Positions 43,569 through 55,614 of a stretch of 64,000 nucleotides of DNA are shown piece after piece. The DNA lies in the NCBI RefSeq assembly GCF_022965805.1, contig NW_027331239.1:236001-300000 (forward strand), given 5' to 3'. Under the pieces are notes generated by a model. The model was not told the origin of the DNA. It ran no database searches and worked only from the letters and a program-made list of their open reading frames with translations. How positions within the stretch are numbered: position 1 is the stretch's first letter; each line of letters starts with the position of its first letter. The stretch is from Primulina eburnea. Taxonomy: Eukaryota > Streptophyta > Magnoliopsida > Lamiales > Gesneriaceae. The translations under genes were made by a program, and so were the position numbers.

Positions 43569-45390
43569 AGTGGTATCAAGAGCTATGGTTACCATTTTGT
43601 GTAGCATATTACATGATATTATATTGAGATCATTTTCTAACCGTTTGAGATATTTTTTGCAACCAAAATCAAGGCCACTTTTGAAGCTATTTTGGGCAGC
43701 ATGTTGCTGCCCATTTCAGGCGCCTCGGGCTGCCCGAGGGGCTGCCCGAAACGGGCAGCAAGGGCAGCCCCTTGGGCTGCCCGAAACCTCTTGTTTAATA
43801 AAAAAAAAATTTTTTTTTTTGTTCACCGGAATGTTGGCCGGAATCCGGCGACGGAGCTCCGGCGACGGCGATGATGACTAGGGTTTCCAAAAGTGTTTTG
43901 GATTACCAAAGTGTCATGGGCCTTGAGTTGTTGGGCCATTGGATGGCCAACACATTTGTGATTTTAAATGAGCCAAAAATGTTTTTGGTGAAAAATTGAG
44001 TTTTTTGGGCCCTTAAATTTAAAATTACAAAAGTTGCAAATATTTTCTCATGAAATAAATAATTTAAGTTGGACTTTGATTATTTATAGTAAATTGTGAT
44101 TTACAAGAAATTCGGTTATAAATAAATTAATTTGAAAGTAGACAAAGGTGTTTGTATACTTTGTTAATTTAGTTTATAATCGTGGCGGTTAGTGATTGGA
44201 TCAAGATATATAATATTGGATCAATTAATTATTGTGATAATTAATTGATGGTGTATGATATGTGATATTATGCATGAAGGATGATCAAAAGCCCAAGCCC
44301 AATTTGCTAGGTGTATGCTAGGATATTTTGTGTTGAATGATTGTAATAATTATCAATTTATCAAGTGGGCTTGGTTTATGGCCCGTTCCCACCCCATGAG
44401 ATGTATCCATATTTGCCATAGATATTTATTTGTAAATATTAGTATAGTGGATGATCAAGATTGGAAGATGGTGGCCATGATGATTATGAAGATCGAAGAC
44501 ATGTAAATATTGGAAGCTTATGTAAATGTTGCATTTTCATCCCGTGCATTTACCCTAGGATTGGACCTAGGTCCGTGTTTAGCTCACACGGACCATTAGT
44601 ATTGGGGCGATTGATCATCCTTGTTTGTTTACTGTTTATAATATATGCATGATATGTTATAAATAATGAGTATGTGCGTTATTATTATGATAATAACAAA
44701 GTTGCATGAATCCGGCAAACATACGATCAAACATGGCGAGCTTTTAAAATAAAATTAATGATGAGACCTTTCAAAATTAAAAACCCTCATTTTGAATAAG
44801 ATTCAAAATTAATATCAAGCCCGAAAAGGGGAATTATAAATTTGTTTATAATTTCCTTGTCTTCCATCGACAATGGGTGCATGATGAACGCTACCCGTAC
44901 TCGGGGCTCGGCTCATATTATTGAGGGGGCCCTGGGTGCCGGAAAGCTGTGACATCCATTGACATAGTGATGTGAACTACGTGGAACTCCCATGATTTCG
45001 GCTCATATTATTGAGGGAACTCATGGCGACCGTCCATTAAGGTTCAACATCGATGGGTAAGGCTTGACACGTAAAGATGAACGACGTCATATTATTGGGT
45101 CCTAATCAAACGTGAGACAAAAGTATACGTAGAGGGTTGCATGGCGATGCAATTGGAAACTACCTTTTAGGAGTTGTGATGGCCGATATTATTCGGGATC
45201 ACAATTCGCTAATTGGACCTTACGTACCTACTGAGGAAAGTGTTTCCCGTTTTCACTAGAGGGTAGTGAAAGATGTCAAAACAGTGGGAGTAAATATTTA
45301 TAAAGTTAAAGTCCATACTTTATATCTTACCAAATATTTTAAAATAGTCATCAACATTTATCTGTTTTTACTTTTCAGTACAAATCAACA
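43569..45390 (+). other. C3 leader with primer site and GC hairpins
   Basis: Begins with a primer site TGGTATCAAGAGC (43571-43583; the tRNA-Met-type site with one extra A). A GGGCTGCCC hairpin cluster lies at 43694-43785, followed by a poly-A/T run and a GGAATCCGGCGACGGAGCTCC-like stretch. Then comes about 1.5 kb of AT-rich leader homologous to that of C4. Before the gag ATG is TTTTCAG, as in C1/C4. Small frames at 43570-43881, 44315-44506 and 44461-44652 look incidental. Confidence 0.7.
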
Positions 45391-46251
45391 ATGTCTTCGA
45401 TGCGCAATTCGATATCTATAATACTCGACAAACACACATTAACTGGACCTAATTACCTCACTTGGCTAAGAAATTTGAAAATAGTCTTAAATTCGGAAAG
45501 GGTAACATATACACTGACTCAGTCGCCCCCTGTTGAGGCTCCGACTGACTGCACTCCTGAGGAATTGCAGGCTTACGAGGAATGGTGTGACCATGACTTG
45601 ATAGCTAGGTGTTATATGCTGACTTCTATGAACGATGAGCTACAGAGGCGTTTTGAGGGTGCAAAGAATGCTGCTGACATTCATTTGCACCTCAAGGAGC
45701 TCTTTGGAGAGCAAACGCGTCCTCTTAGGCATGCAACCGTCAAGGAGCTGATCACTTTGCGCATGCGAGATGGGGCCTCGGTCCATGAGCATGGCCTAAA
45801 GGTGATCGGGCTCGTGGACAAGCTCGTTGGCATGGATTTGATCTTGCCTTCGGAGTTGACCACCGACGTGTTGCTGTTATCGCTGCCTAGCTCATTTGAT
45901 CCTTTTGTGGTGAATTTCAACATGAACAAGATGGAACCGACCCTTGAGGAGTTGGTGAACATGCTTGTTACGTTTGAATCCACCATCAAGAAAGAGAAGT
46001 TGGTTCTTTATGTGGGTTCTTCATCTGGTACGAAGACTGATCCACATGGGAAGGGAAAGAAGAGTTCTTTCCAAAGTCCCAAGAAGAACGTGCCCTTGTT
46101 GAGGCAATCTCCGAATCCCGTTGTGGCAGCCAGACCAGTTAAGGCTGACAAGACTTGTGATGTTTGTCATCACTGCAAGAAGCCTGGACATTGGAAGCGA
46201 AATTGCAAGGAATATCTGGCCCAGAAAAGTTCTGGAAACGGTATGTTCTAA
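45391..46251 (+). CDS. gag: Copia-2 Gag, 286 aa, intact
   Basis: Open Gag frame starting MSSMRN. It aligns without gaps to the Gag part of copia-1: LTGPNYLTWLRNLK near the N-terminus, the UBN2-type capsid region with ELFGEQTRPLRHATVKELI in the middle, LPSSFDPFVVNFNMNK, and a CCHC knuckle CHHCKKPGHWKRNC at about residues 259-272. It ends at a TAA that corresponds to a TAC codon (FYIEV) in copia-1, so a single change turned a Gag-Pol frame into a Gag-only frame. The product should assemble particles and bind RNA but lacks protease. The conserved coding sequence contrasts with the ruined pol directly downstream. Confidence 0.9.
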   Translation: MSSMRNSISIILDKHTLTGPNYLTWLRNLKIVLNSERVTYTLTQSPPVEAPTDCTPEELQAYEEWCDHDLIARCYMLTSMNDELQRRFEGAKNAADIHLHLKELFGEQTRPLRHATVKELITLRMRDGASVHEHGLKVIGLVDKLVGMDLILPSELTTDVLLLSLPSSFDPFVVNFNMNKMEPTLEELVNMLVTFESTIKKEKLVLYVGSSSGTKTDPHGKGKKSSFQSPKKNVPLLRQSPNPVVAARPVKADKTCDVCHHCKKPGHWKRNCKEYLAQKSSGNGMF

Positions 46252-48617
46252 ATTGAAGTAAACATTTCAATTAACTCTACTTCTTGGGTATTAGATACCG
46301 GTTATGACTCACATCTCTGTAATGGGTTACAGGTGATGGGAAGAAGTAGGAAGCTTAAGGAAGGTGTGACCTTCTTGAGGATGGGCAATGGAGCAAGAGT
46401 TGCTTCCAAGGCTATAGAAGATGTTTACTTATAATTGAACAATAGTTTAAGTTAATTTTATGAGATGTTTTGTTTGTACCTAATTTTGTAAAAACATTGT
46501 TTCCATTTCTATGGTGATAAAAATGGATATTCTTGTTTATTTTTCAAAGGTGTTTGCAACATTTACATGAATGAATGTTTGATTGGTACTTGAAAACTTG
46601 AAAAAAATCTCTATAACTTAAAATTAAAAGATATTCTACTAAATGTCCATTCAAAGGCATACACCATATGAGATATGGATGGGTAAGCCTCCTAAGTATT
46701 CTTATCTTAGAATATGGGGTGCCCTGCTTATGAAGCAGGTAGTGGGAGATAAATTGGATTGTTGATCCATTTTATGTTACTTTGTGGGATATCCAAGGAA
46801 TTTAGTTGGATATCACTTCTATCATCCCCAAGAAACAAAGGTGTTTGTTTCTAGGAATGCAACTTTTTGGAAAAAGGAATTTTCTATTGGATAGAAAAGG
46901 GGAGATGATAGAACTCGAAGAGGTTCGAGAGACACCCACAACGATAGAACCCACACCCGAAGAGCCAAGAGAGGAGATACAAGCTCCTAGCAGATACGAG
47001 AGAGTCTCGAGACCACCTATGAGGTATGGTCAGCTTCTTGAAGAAGGCCATGATGAGCCTAACCATGGATGTGATCCAAGGACCTTCAAGGAAGCGTTAT
47101 CTGATGCCGATTCATCCAAGTGACTTGAAGCAATGGAATCTGAGTTGAATTCCATGCATTCGAACCAAGTGTAGGATCTTGTGGATCCACCTGAGGGAAC
47201 TGTTCCCACAGGAACTTGGGGCGGATGGGAAGGTATTGACCTTCAAGGCGCGATTGGTGGCAAAAGGATGTACTCAAAGACAAGGAGTTGACTTTGAGGA
47301 AACCTTTTCCCAATCGCAATGTTCAAGTCCATAAGGATTTTGCTAGCCATAGCTGCATGGTATGACTATGAGATATGGCAGATGGATGTTAAGACAAGTC
47401 TTTCTTAATATGGATTTTGAGAAAGTGTTTTACATGTCTCAACCTGAAGGGTTTACATCTGTCGGAAGTGAGCATATGGTATGCAAACTTCAGAGATCTA
47501 TTTATGGTCTAAAGATGGCATCTAGGAGTTGGAACCTCAGATTCGATAGTACGATCAAAGAGTTTGATTTACTAAGAATCATGAGGGACCCTGTGTGTAT
47601 AAGAAGGTCAGTGGGAGTGTTGTGACATTCCCGATATTTTATGTTGATGACATTCTACTCATTGGGAATGATGTAGGAATGTTGCAATCAACTAAGATAT
47701 GATTAGCGAGTGAATTCTCGATGTAGGACTTGGGTGAAGCATCTTTTGTATTGGGATACAGATCTATTGAGATAGATCGAAAAGATGGCTTGGTCTCACC
47801 CAGTCCACATACATGATACCATCGTGAAGCGGTTCTCGATGGATGAGTCCGTGAGAGGACGTCTACCTGTGTGTCATGGCGTGTCCATATCCAAGTCTGT
47901 CTCCCAAGACAGATGCAGAGATAGTGGCGATGACATGCATTCCGTATACTTCGGAAATTGGTAATATCATGTATAGGATGATATCTACACGTCCTGACGT
48001 GGCGTTTGCACTATGTGTAGTGAAAGGATATCAATCGAACCCAGGTCTTCCACACCTGAAAGCTGTGAAAGACATCCTCAAGCAGTTGAGAAGGACCAAT
48101 AAGTTGTTCTTGGTCTATGGGGTAGAGAACTGAAATTGGAAGGCTATACCGACTCTAGCTTCCAAAGCGATATCGATAGCTCGAAGTCAACCTCTAGTTT
48201 TGTATTCATGCTCAACGGTGCTGTTGTCTCTTGGAAGAGTTCCAAGCAAGACTATATTACGGATTCCAGCACAGAGGCCGAATACATTGCTGCATCAGAT
48301 GCAGCAAGAGAGGGTGTTAGGATAAGGAATTTCGTCTAAGAGTTGGACGTCATTCCTAATGAAGTTGCTCCTATCCCGGTGTTGTGTGACAACACGGGAG
48401 CTTTAGCTCAAGCAAAGGAGCCAAGGTCTCATCAGGATCCAAACTCGTATTGAGAAAGTACCACATCCTCGGAGAGATTGTGGAATGAAGAGTAGTGTCT
48501 ATTGACAAAGTCGGCTCCGCAGATTATGTTGTTGATCCACTAGCTAAGCCTTTACCTGGACCATTATTCGACAAGCATCGCGAATCAATGGGTTTTATGC
48601 ATATAGGTAGTTGGCTC
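46252..48617 (+). pseudogene. Copia-2 pol remnant with integrase deletion
   Basis: Follows copia-1 pol in order but with stops and frameshifts throughout. The protease motif reads LDTGYDSH. Near 46640 the sequence jumps from the region just after protease to the end of integrase (TPYEIW), a deletion of about 650 bp that removes the whole integrase catalytic core. Later pieces show IQAP..RVSRPP (46806-47123), YMSQPEGF (47362-47625), the RT region with FYVDDILLIGN in a broken frame (about 47640), and RNase H with TDSSFQSD and AEYIAAS (48136-48339). None can yield enzyme. Confidence 0.9.
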
Positions 48618-48634
48618 TAGTGCAAGTGGGAGAT

Positions 48635-50785
48635 TGTTAGAGTAGGTGCACGTCGAGCCAAGTGTTGGCCGAGTGTTCACAATGAAACTCTATGTATAAG
48701 CAGTCTTTATTTTAATAATATTTGAAATTATTATTTTGGCAAATCTTTATCTGTATACCCATGCTAGCTGCATAGATAAAGCCCTTGAATATACAAATAG
48801 TAGAAAGAATATGAGATGCTCATATGATGAGTATCATGAAACTCATATTTGTAATACTGTATATTCTAAACGGTTCCTAGTCGATTCAGCCGCCACTAAG
48901 AAGGATATAGGCCGCTCGAGTTAGAGACTAGTATCTGCGATGTGAGTACCATGTTTCATTGGTAGGGGACATTGTGATGTCCGAACATGCAGATAGGTGC
49001 TCCTTGTAGAGTGCACTGAACAACCCTCCATAAAAGGACTTTCCAAGTGGTTCTCACTTATCGAGTGGAAAAGTCCTGGTTTATGGTTGTACAGAATTAG
49101 TCCTTATGACCCGGGACAACATTGAGACTCTATGTGCTAGAATTACACTTTGACTTGTTTACCGACTCTCATGGGGTCATCAGGTGGCAAGGTTGGGTGT
49201 TCTGTCGAAACACATAGGAGTCGATGCATTGTAGTCGGGGATTCACCGCTTACCTTCGGGTATGGATATCCTATGTGTTATCATGTGTATGTAGATCGAA
49301 ATCTCTGGCCAGAGTATGGTTGTAATTATGAAAGGTGTTTCATAGATTACACCATCGATGCAACTACGACATGACACATAGTATCGATTCTTGGACAACT
49401 CTCGATAAACCAATGGTTGTCGAATCGATCGGGATATATGAGTTGAAGGGACCGTACTGTACGCTAACCATAATTGAATGGTTCTTGCAGGCACTATCAT
49501 TTGATACCTAGGGAATCATGTAAGCGATGCTGCTAGGCGTTTAACATGATTGGTGGGTTACTATCAGACTTGAGTTATGACGTTCTTATTATCAAGGTGT
49601 TGATAAATAAGAATGGAGCAATTGGGGTATGCTCATATAAGGACATGTTTAGTCCGAATCACATAGAGATGTGAACCCACGGCTAGTTGTATCAATGAAC
49701 CATTGAGGGCCACACAAGTACTAGCTTTCTAGATCCCGTTGAGAAGTAAAAATAGTTCAATGTGTTGAACGGCTTATAAAGGAGTTTATAAGCGTAAGGA
49801 AAATTAGAAGTATGACTTCTATAAAGGAGAAAATAGTTCAATGTGTTGAACGACTTATAAATGAGTTTATAAGTGTAAAGAAAAATAGAAGTATGACTTC
49901 TATGAGAGAAATGTAAATTTTAATTTTTGGAAGTGTTCCTAAATTAAAATTGGCCAAGTGAATAATATTTGAAAATTGTGATTTTCATAAACATTATTAT
50001 GGACTAAATTAAATTAATTCAAGTGTTGAATTAATTAAACACTAGTGGACCTAGTAGAGTCCAAATAGTTAAATTAATTCAAGTGTTGAATTAATTAAAT
50101 AATATTGAGTCTTGTAGAGCTCAATTAAAATAATTATTTAACTAGTGGGACTTGGGTAAATTCAAGTAATGTTTAATTATTCTCAAATATGTTTGAGATA
50201 ATTAAAATTTAGTCCAAGGTTTTTAATTTGATTAAAAACCATATAATATGCATGCATGGGAGGTCAAGGGTTGGGAGACTACTTTTTGAGTTTTCAAGGC
50301 ATGGCATGCAAAAAGTGATTTCTACTTTTTCACAAACCAAGACAAGTCTTCCCACTTCACTCCCACAATGCCTTGGCCGAATTCTTGATGATCTTTCTCC
50401 CCAAAATTTTTCTCTCTTTTTGTTCTTCAATTTGTTGAGGAAACAAAACACTTCTCTTTGAAAAATCTTCTTATTTTTCTAGTGCAAAATAAGAAGGGTT
50501 CTAGCTAGTTAGTGGTGGGCCTAATTTGAAGGAAAGATTCAAGATCTTGGAGAGCTTTTAGATCTTCATGCCATTCAAGAGCTTTGTTGCTTGACAACAA
50601 AGTTGGAGCCATCATCAACCTCAAGAGGTTGATAGGTAATATCTTCTAAAACACCCTATGAATGAGATTTAAGGTGTTAAATGTATTTGTTGCACAAAAT
50701 GGAAGGGGGCCGAATTTTTTCAGCTTATATTTTTAAAATTTTAGCTTCCGTTGCGTTTTCGGTCTCCCTAAATCGTTCCCTTTCA
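48635..50785 (+). repeat. 3' LTR of C3 (copia-2), 2151 bp
   Basis: Follows the polypurine tract (48624-48634) and ends CCCTTTCA before the target duplication CAAAC. Nearly identical to the 5' LTR. Its segment 49175-50785 is the inverted counterpart of C2 (34469-36077). Confidence 0.93.
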
Positions 50786-51798
50786 CAAACATTGCGGATT
50801 TGTTCTTTAGAGAAGTCGCTAGGTTGCATGGCATGCCTAGGACTATTGTTTCTGTTCGCGATGTTAAATTCTTGAGTTACTTTTGGAATACTTTATGGGC
50901 CAAACTTGGCACAAAATTGTTGTTTTCTACTACTTGTCATCCTCAAAAGGGTGGACAAACTGAAGTTGTCAATAGAAATTGGGAACACTTTTGCGTGTTA
51001 TTCTTAAAAAGAACTTGGATTGACATTTCTATGGACTTTATTTTTGGGTTGCCTAGGACTAAGAAAGGGAGGGATTCTATTTTTGTTGTTGTGGATAGAT
51101 TCTCTAAGATGGCACATTTTATAGCTTGTCATAAAACCGATGATGCTTCAAACATTGCGGACTTGTTCTTTAGAGAAGTCGCTAGGTTGCATGGCATGCC
51201 TAGGACTATTTTTTCTGGTCGCGATGTTAAATTCTTGAGTTACTTTTGGAATACTTTATGGGCTAAACTTTGCACAAAATTGTTGTTTTCTACTTCTTGT
51301 CATCCTCAAACGGATGGACAAACTGAAGTTGTCAATAGAAATTGGGAACTCTTTTGCGTGCTATTCTTAAAAGAACTCTGATTGACGTTTCAATGAACTT
51401 TATTTTGGGGTTGCCTAGGACTAAGAAGGGGAGGGATTCTATTTTTGTTGTTGTGGATAGATTCTCTAAGATGGTACATTTTATAGCTTGTCATAAAACC
51501 GATGATGCTTCAAACATTGCGGACTTGTTCTTTAGAGAAGTCGCTAGGTTGCATGGCATGCCTAGGATATTGTTTCTGGTCGCGATGTTAAATTATTGAG
51601 TTACTTTTGGAATACTTTATGGGCTAAACTTTGCACAAAATTGTAGTTTTCTACTTCTTGTCATCCTCAAACGGATGGACAAACTGAAGTTGTCAATAGA
51701 AATTGGGAATACTTTTGCGTGCTTTTCTTAAAAAGAACTTTGATTGACATTTCAATGGACTTTATTTTGGGGTTGCCTAGGACTATGAAGGGGAGGGA
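50786..51798 (+). repeat. Integrase-derived array, block 4 (about 2.8 units)
   Basis: Starts with the C3 target duplication and continues the unit interrupted at 41415. It is the exact inverted counterpart of block 2 (33456-34468), including the frame-breaking 1-bp deletion and the frames 50800-51381 and 51342-51599. It ends AGGGA (51794-51798), the C4 target duplication. Confidence 0.9.
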
Positions 51799-53877
51799 TG
51801 TTAGAGTAGGTGCACGTCGAGCCAAGTGTTGGCCGACTGTTCACGATGAAACTCTTTGTATAAACGATCTTTATTTTAATAATATTTGAATTTATTAATT
51901 TGGCGCATCTTTATCTTTATACCCATGCTAGTTGCATAGATAAAGTCCTTGAATATACAAATAGTAGAAAGAATATGAGATGCTCATATGATGAGTATCA
52001 TGAAACTCATATTTGGAATACTGTATATTCTAAACCGTTCCTAGTCGATTCAGCCGCCACTAAGAAGGATATAGGCCGCTCGAGTTAGAGACTAGTTTCT
52101 GCGATGTGAGTACCATGTTTCATTGGTAGGGGACATTGTGATGTCCGAGCATGCAGATAGGTGCTCCTTGTAGAGTGCACTGAACAACCCTCCATAAAAG
52201 GACTTTCCAAGTGGTTCTCACTTATCGAGTGGAAAAGTCCTGGTTTATGGTTGTACAGAATTAGTCCTTATGACCCGGGACAACATTGAGACTCTATGTG
52301 CTAGCGTTTCACTTTGACTTGTTTACCGACTCTTATGGGATCATTAGGTGGCAAGGTTGGGTGTTACGGCGAAACATATAGGAGTCGATGCATTGTAGTC
52401 GGGGATTCACCGCTTACCTACGGGTATGGATATCCTATGTGTTTATCATGTATGTGTGGGTTGAAATCTCTGATCAGAGTATGGTGGTAATTATGAAAGG
52501 GGTTTCATAGATTACACCATCGATGCAACCACGACATGACACATAGTATCGATTCATTGACAACTCTCGATAAACCAATAGTTGTCGAATCGGTCGGGAT
52601 ATATGAGTTGAAGGGACCGTACTGTACGCTAACCATAATTGAATGGTTCTTGCAGGCACTATCATGTGATACCTAGGGAATCACGTAAGCGATGCTGCTA
52701 GGCGTTTAACGTGATTGGTTGGGTACTATCAGACTTGAGTTCTGACGTTCTTACTATCAAGGAGTTGATAAGTAAGAATGGAGCAATTGGGGTATGCTCA
52801 TATAAGGACATGTTTAGTCCGAATCACATAGAGATGTGAACCCACGGCTAGTTGTATCAATGAACCATTGAGGGCCACACAAGTACTTGCTTTGTAAATC
52901 CCGAGGAGAAGTAAAATAGTTCAATGTGTTGAACGGCTTATAAATGTGTTTATAAGCGTAAAGAAAATTAGAAGTATGACTTCTATGAGAGAATATAAAT
53001 TTTAATTTATGGAAGTGTTCCTAAGATTAAAATTTGGTCAAGTAAATAATGTAGTTGAAAATTGTGACTTTCATAAACATTGTTGTGGACTAAATTAAAT
53101 TAATTCAAGTGTTGAATTAATTAAACACTAGTGGACCAAGTAGAGTCTAAATAATTAAATTAATTCAAGTGTTGAATTAATTAAATAATATTGAGTCTTG
53201 TAGAGCTCAATTTAAATAATTATTTAACTAGTGGGACTTGAGTAAAATCAAGTAATATTTAATTTATCTCAAATGTGTTTGAGATAATAAAATTTAGTCT
53301 ATGGTTTTTAATGTGTTAAAAACCATATAATATATAAGTGAGACATGTAGGGTTTGCATGCTTGGGAGGTGAAGAGACTTCAATACTTTTTAATAAAATA
53401 ATGCATGGCATGGGGAACATTTTTTTTCCACTTTTCCCACACCCAAGTCTAGACTTCACTCCCTCACTTGTATCTCTCCTTGGCCGAAAACTTAAGGGAT
53501 TTTTCTCTCAATTTTTCTTTCTTTTGTTCTTCATTTTCTTGGAGAAAAATTCTTCTCTTTGATAAATCCTTGAGTTTTTCTAGTGCAAAACTTAAGGGGA
53601 TTTACATAGCCAAGTGGTGGGCCTTATTCTTGAAGGGGAAAAGAAGGAGCTTGTAGATTTCTCTACCAAAACAAGAGCTTTGTTTTTTTAAACAAAGTTG
53701 GAGCCATTTCATCAACTCTAAGGAGTTGATAGGTAAATTTCTAAAAACATCCTATGTATGTTTTGTTTTTGTAAATATTGCACAAAACCATTTTTCATGG
53801 GGGCCGAAATTTTGCTCTTAAAATTTTAATTTTTCGCTTCCGTTGCGTTTCCGGCCTCCGTAACCGGTCCGCTTTCA
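51799..53877 (+). repeat. 5' LTR of C4 (copia-1), 2079 bp
   Basis: TGTTAGAGTAGG to GTCCGCTTTCA, followed by AG and the primer site TGGTATCCGAGC (53880-53891). It shares the private differences of the C1 5' LTR (for example GAGAGAATATAAA without the extra A seen in the 3' LTR). Confidence 0.93.
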
Positions 53878-55614
53878 AGTGGTATCCGAGCTAAGGTTAC
53901 GGTTTTTGTGCTATATTTACGTAATATTGTATTGAGATCAATTTCTAACCGCTTGAGAATTTTTGTGCAAAGAATATGCAAGGACCGAATTTTTTACAAA
54001 ACAAAAAAAAAAATTAAGTTTTTCGGGGGCTGCCCGAGGGCTGCCCGAATGGGCTGCCCGAAAATTTCGGGCAGCCGAGGGGCAGCCCAAGGGGCTGCCC
54101 GAAATGTGCAGATTTTCAAATAAAAAAAAAAAATTTTTTTTTGTTGCCGGAATCCGGCGACGGAGCTCCGGCGACGGCAATGACGGCTAGGGTTTCCAAA
54201 AGTGTTTTGGACAATCTTAGTGTCATGGGCCTTGAGTTGTTGGGCCATTAGATGGTCAACATAATTTTGTGAAATTTAAATGGGCCAAGCTATTTTGGTG
54301 AAAATGAGTTTTGGGCCCTTAAGTTTAAATTTACAATTGTTGCACATATTTTCTCATAAAATAAATAGTTGAAGTGGGACTTTAATTATTTATAGTAAAT
54401 TGTGATTTACAAGAAATTCGATTATAAATAAATTAATTTGAAAGTAAACAAAGGTGTTTGTGTACTTTGTTAATTTAATTTATAATTGTGGCGGTTAGTG
54501 ATTGGATCAAGATATATAATATTGGATCAATTAATTATAGTGATAATTAATTGATGGTGTATGATATGTGATATTATGCATGAAGGATGATCAAAAGCCC
54601 AAGCCCAATTTGCTAGGTGTATGCTAGGATATTTGTGTTGTATGACTGTAATAATTATCAATTTATAAAGTGGGCTTGGTTTATGGCCCGTTCCCACCCC
54701 CCATGAGATGTATCCCTATGTGCCATGGATATTTAATTGTAAATATTAGAATAGGAGAAGATCAAGATTGGAAGATGGTGGCCTTGGTGATTATGAAGAT
54801 CGAAGACATGTAATATAGGATGCTAATGTAATAGTTTAGTTGCATTGCATCCCGTGCATTTATAATATATGCATGATATGTTATAAATAATGAGTATGTG
54901 CGTTATTATTATTATAATAACAAAGTTGCATGAATCCGGCAAACATACGATCAAACATGGCGAGCTTTTAAAATAAAATTAATGATGAGACCTTTCAAAA
55001 TTAAAAACCCTCATTTTGAATAAGATTCAAAATTAATATCAAGTCCGAAAAGGGGAATTATAAATTTGTTTATAATTTCCTTGTCTTCCATCGACAATGG
55101 GTGCATGATGAACGCTACCCGTACTCGGGGCTCGGCTCATATTATTGGGGGAGCCTTGAGTGCCGGAAAGTTGTGACATCCATTGACATGGTGATGTGAA
55201 CTACGTGGAACTCCCATGATTTCGGCTCATATTATTGAGGGAACTCATGGCGACCGTCCATTAAGGTTCAACATCGATGGGTAAGGCTTGACACGTAAAG
55301 ATGAACGACGTCTATAATGGGTCCTAATCAAACGTGAGACAAAAGTTTACGTTAAGGGTTGCATTGTGATGCAATTGGGAAACTACCTTTTAGGAATTGT
55401 GATTGGCTGTATAATCGGGATCACAATTCGCTAATTGGACCTTACGTACCTACTGAGGAAAGGAGTTTCCCGTTTTCACTAGAGGGTAGTGAAAAATGTC
55501 AAAACAGTGGGAGCGATTATTTATAAAGTAAAAGTCCAAACTTTATATCTTATTAAATATTTTAAAATAGTCATTAACATTTATCTGTTTTACTTTTCAG
55601 TACAATCTATTGAC
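53878..55614 (+). other. C4 leader: primer site, GC hairpin cluster, AT-rich region
   Basis: Same content as the C1 leader, inverted. The GGGCTGCCC cluster is at 54024-54103, between runs of A and a second A/T run. GGAATCCGGCGACGGAGCTC follows near 54149. Two CTCATATTATTG blocks lie around 55136 and 55227. TTTTCAG precedes the gag ATG. No gene is recognised in the small frames here. Confidence 0.7.

Larger units (their letters stand above)
41416..50785 (+). mobile_element. Copia-2 element C3, complete, gag-only
   Basis: A 9370-bp element with LTRs of 2153 and 2151 bp, target duplication CAAAC at 41411-41415 and 50786-50790, primer site, long leader, intact gag, heavily damaged pol and polypurine tract. 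By eye the LTRs differ mainly by one 2-bp indel (near 42750 and the matching place at 49969). It must therefore have inserted very recently, yet pol is full of stops, frameshifts and a large integrase deletion. I infer mobilisation by proteins of a relative such as copia-1. Confidence 0.93.

Noticed and set aside
55489..55614. 42-codon upstream extension of the copia-1 polyprotein (also 29640-29765)
   Set aside because: It is leader sequence, ends at a TTTTCAG-type motif, is not present in copia-2 Gag, and does not resemble any Gag N-terminus.
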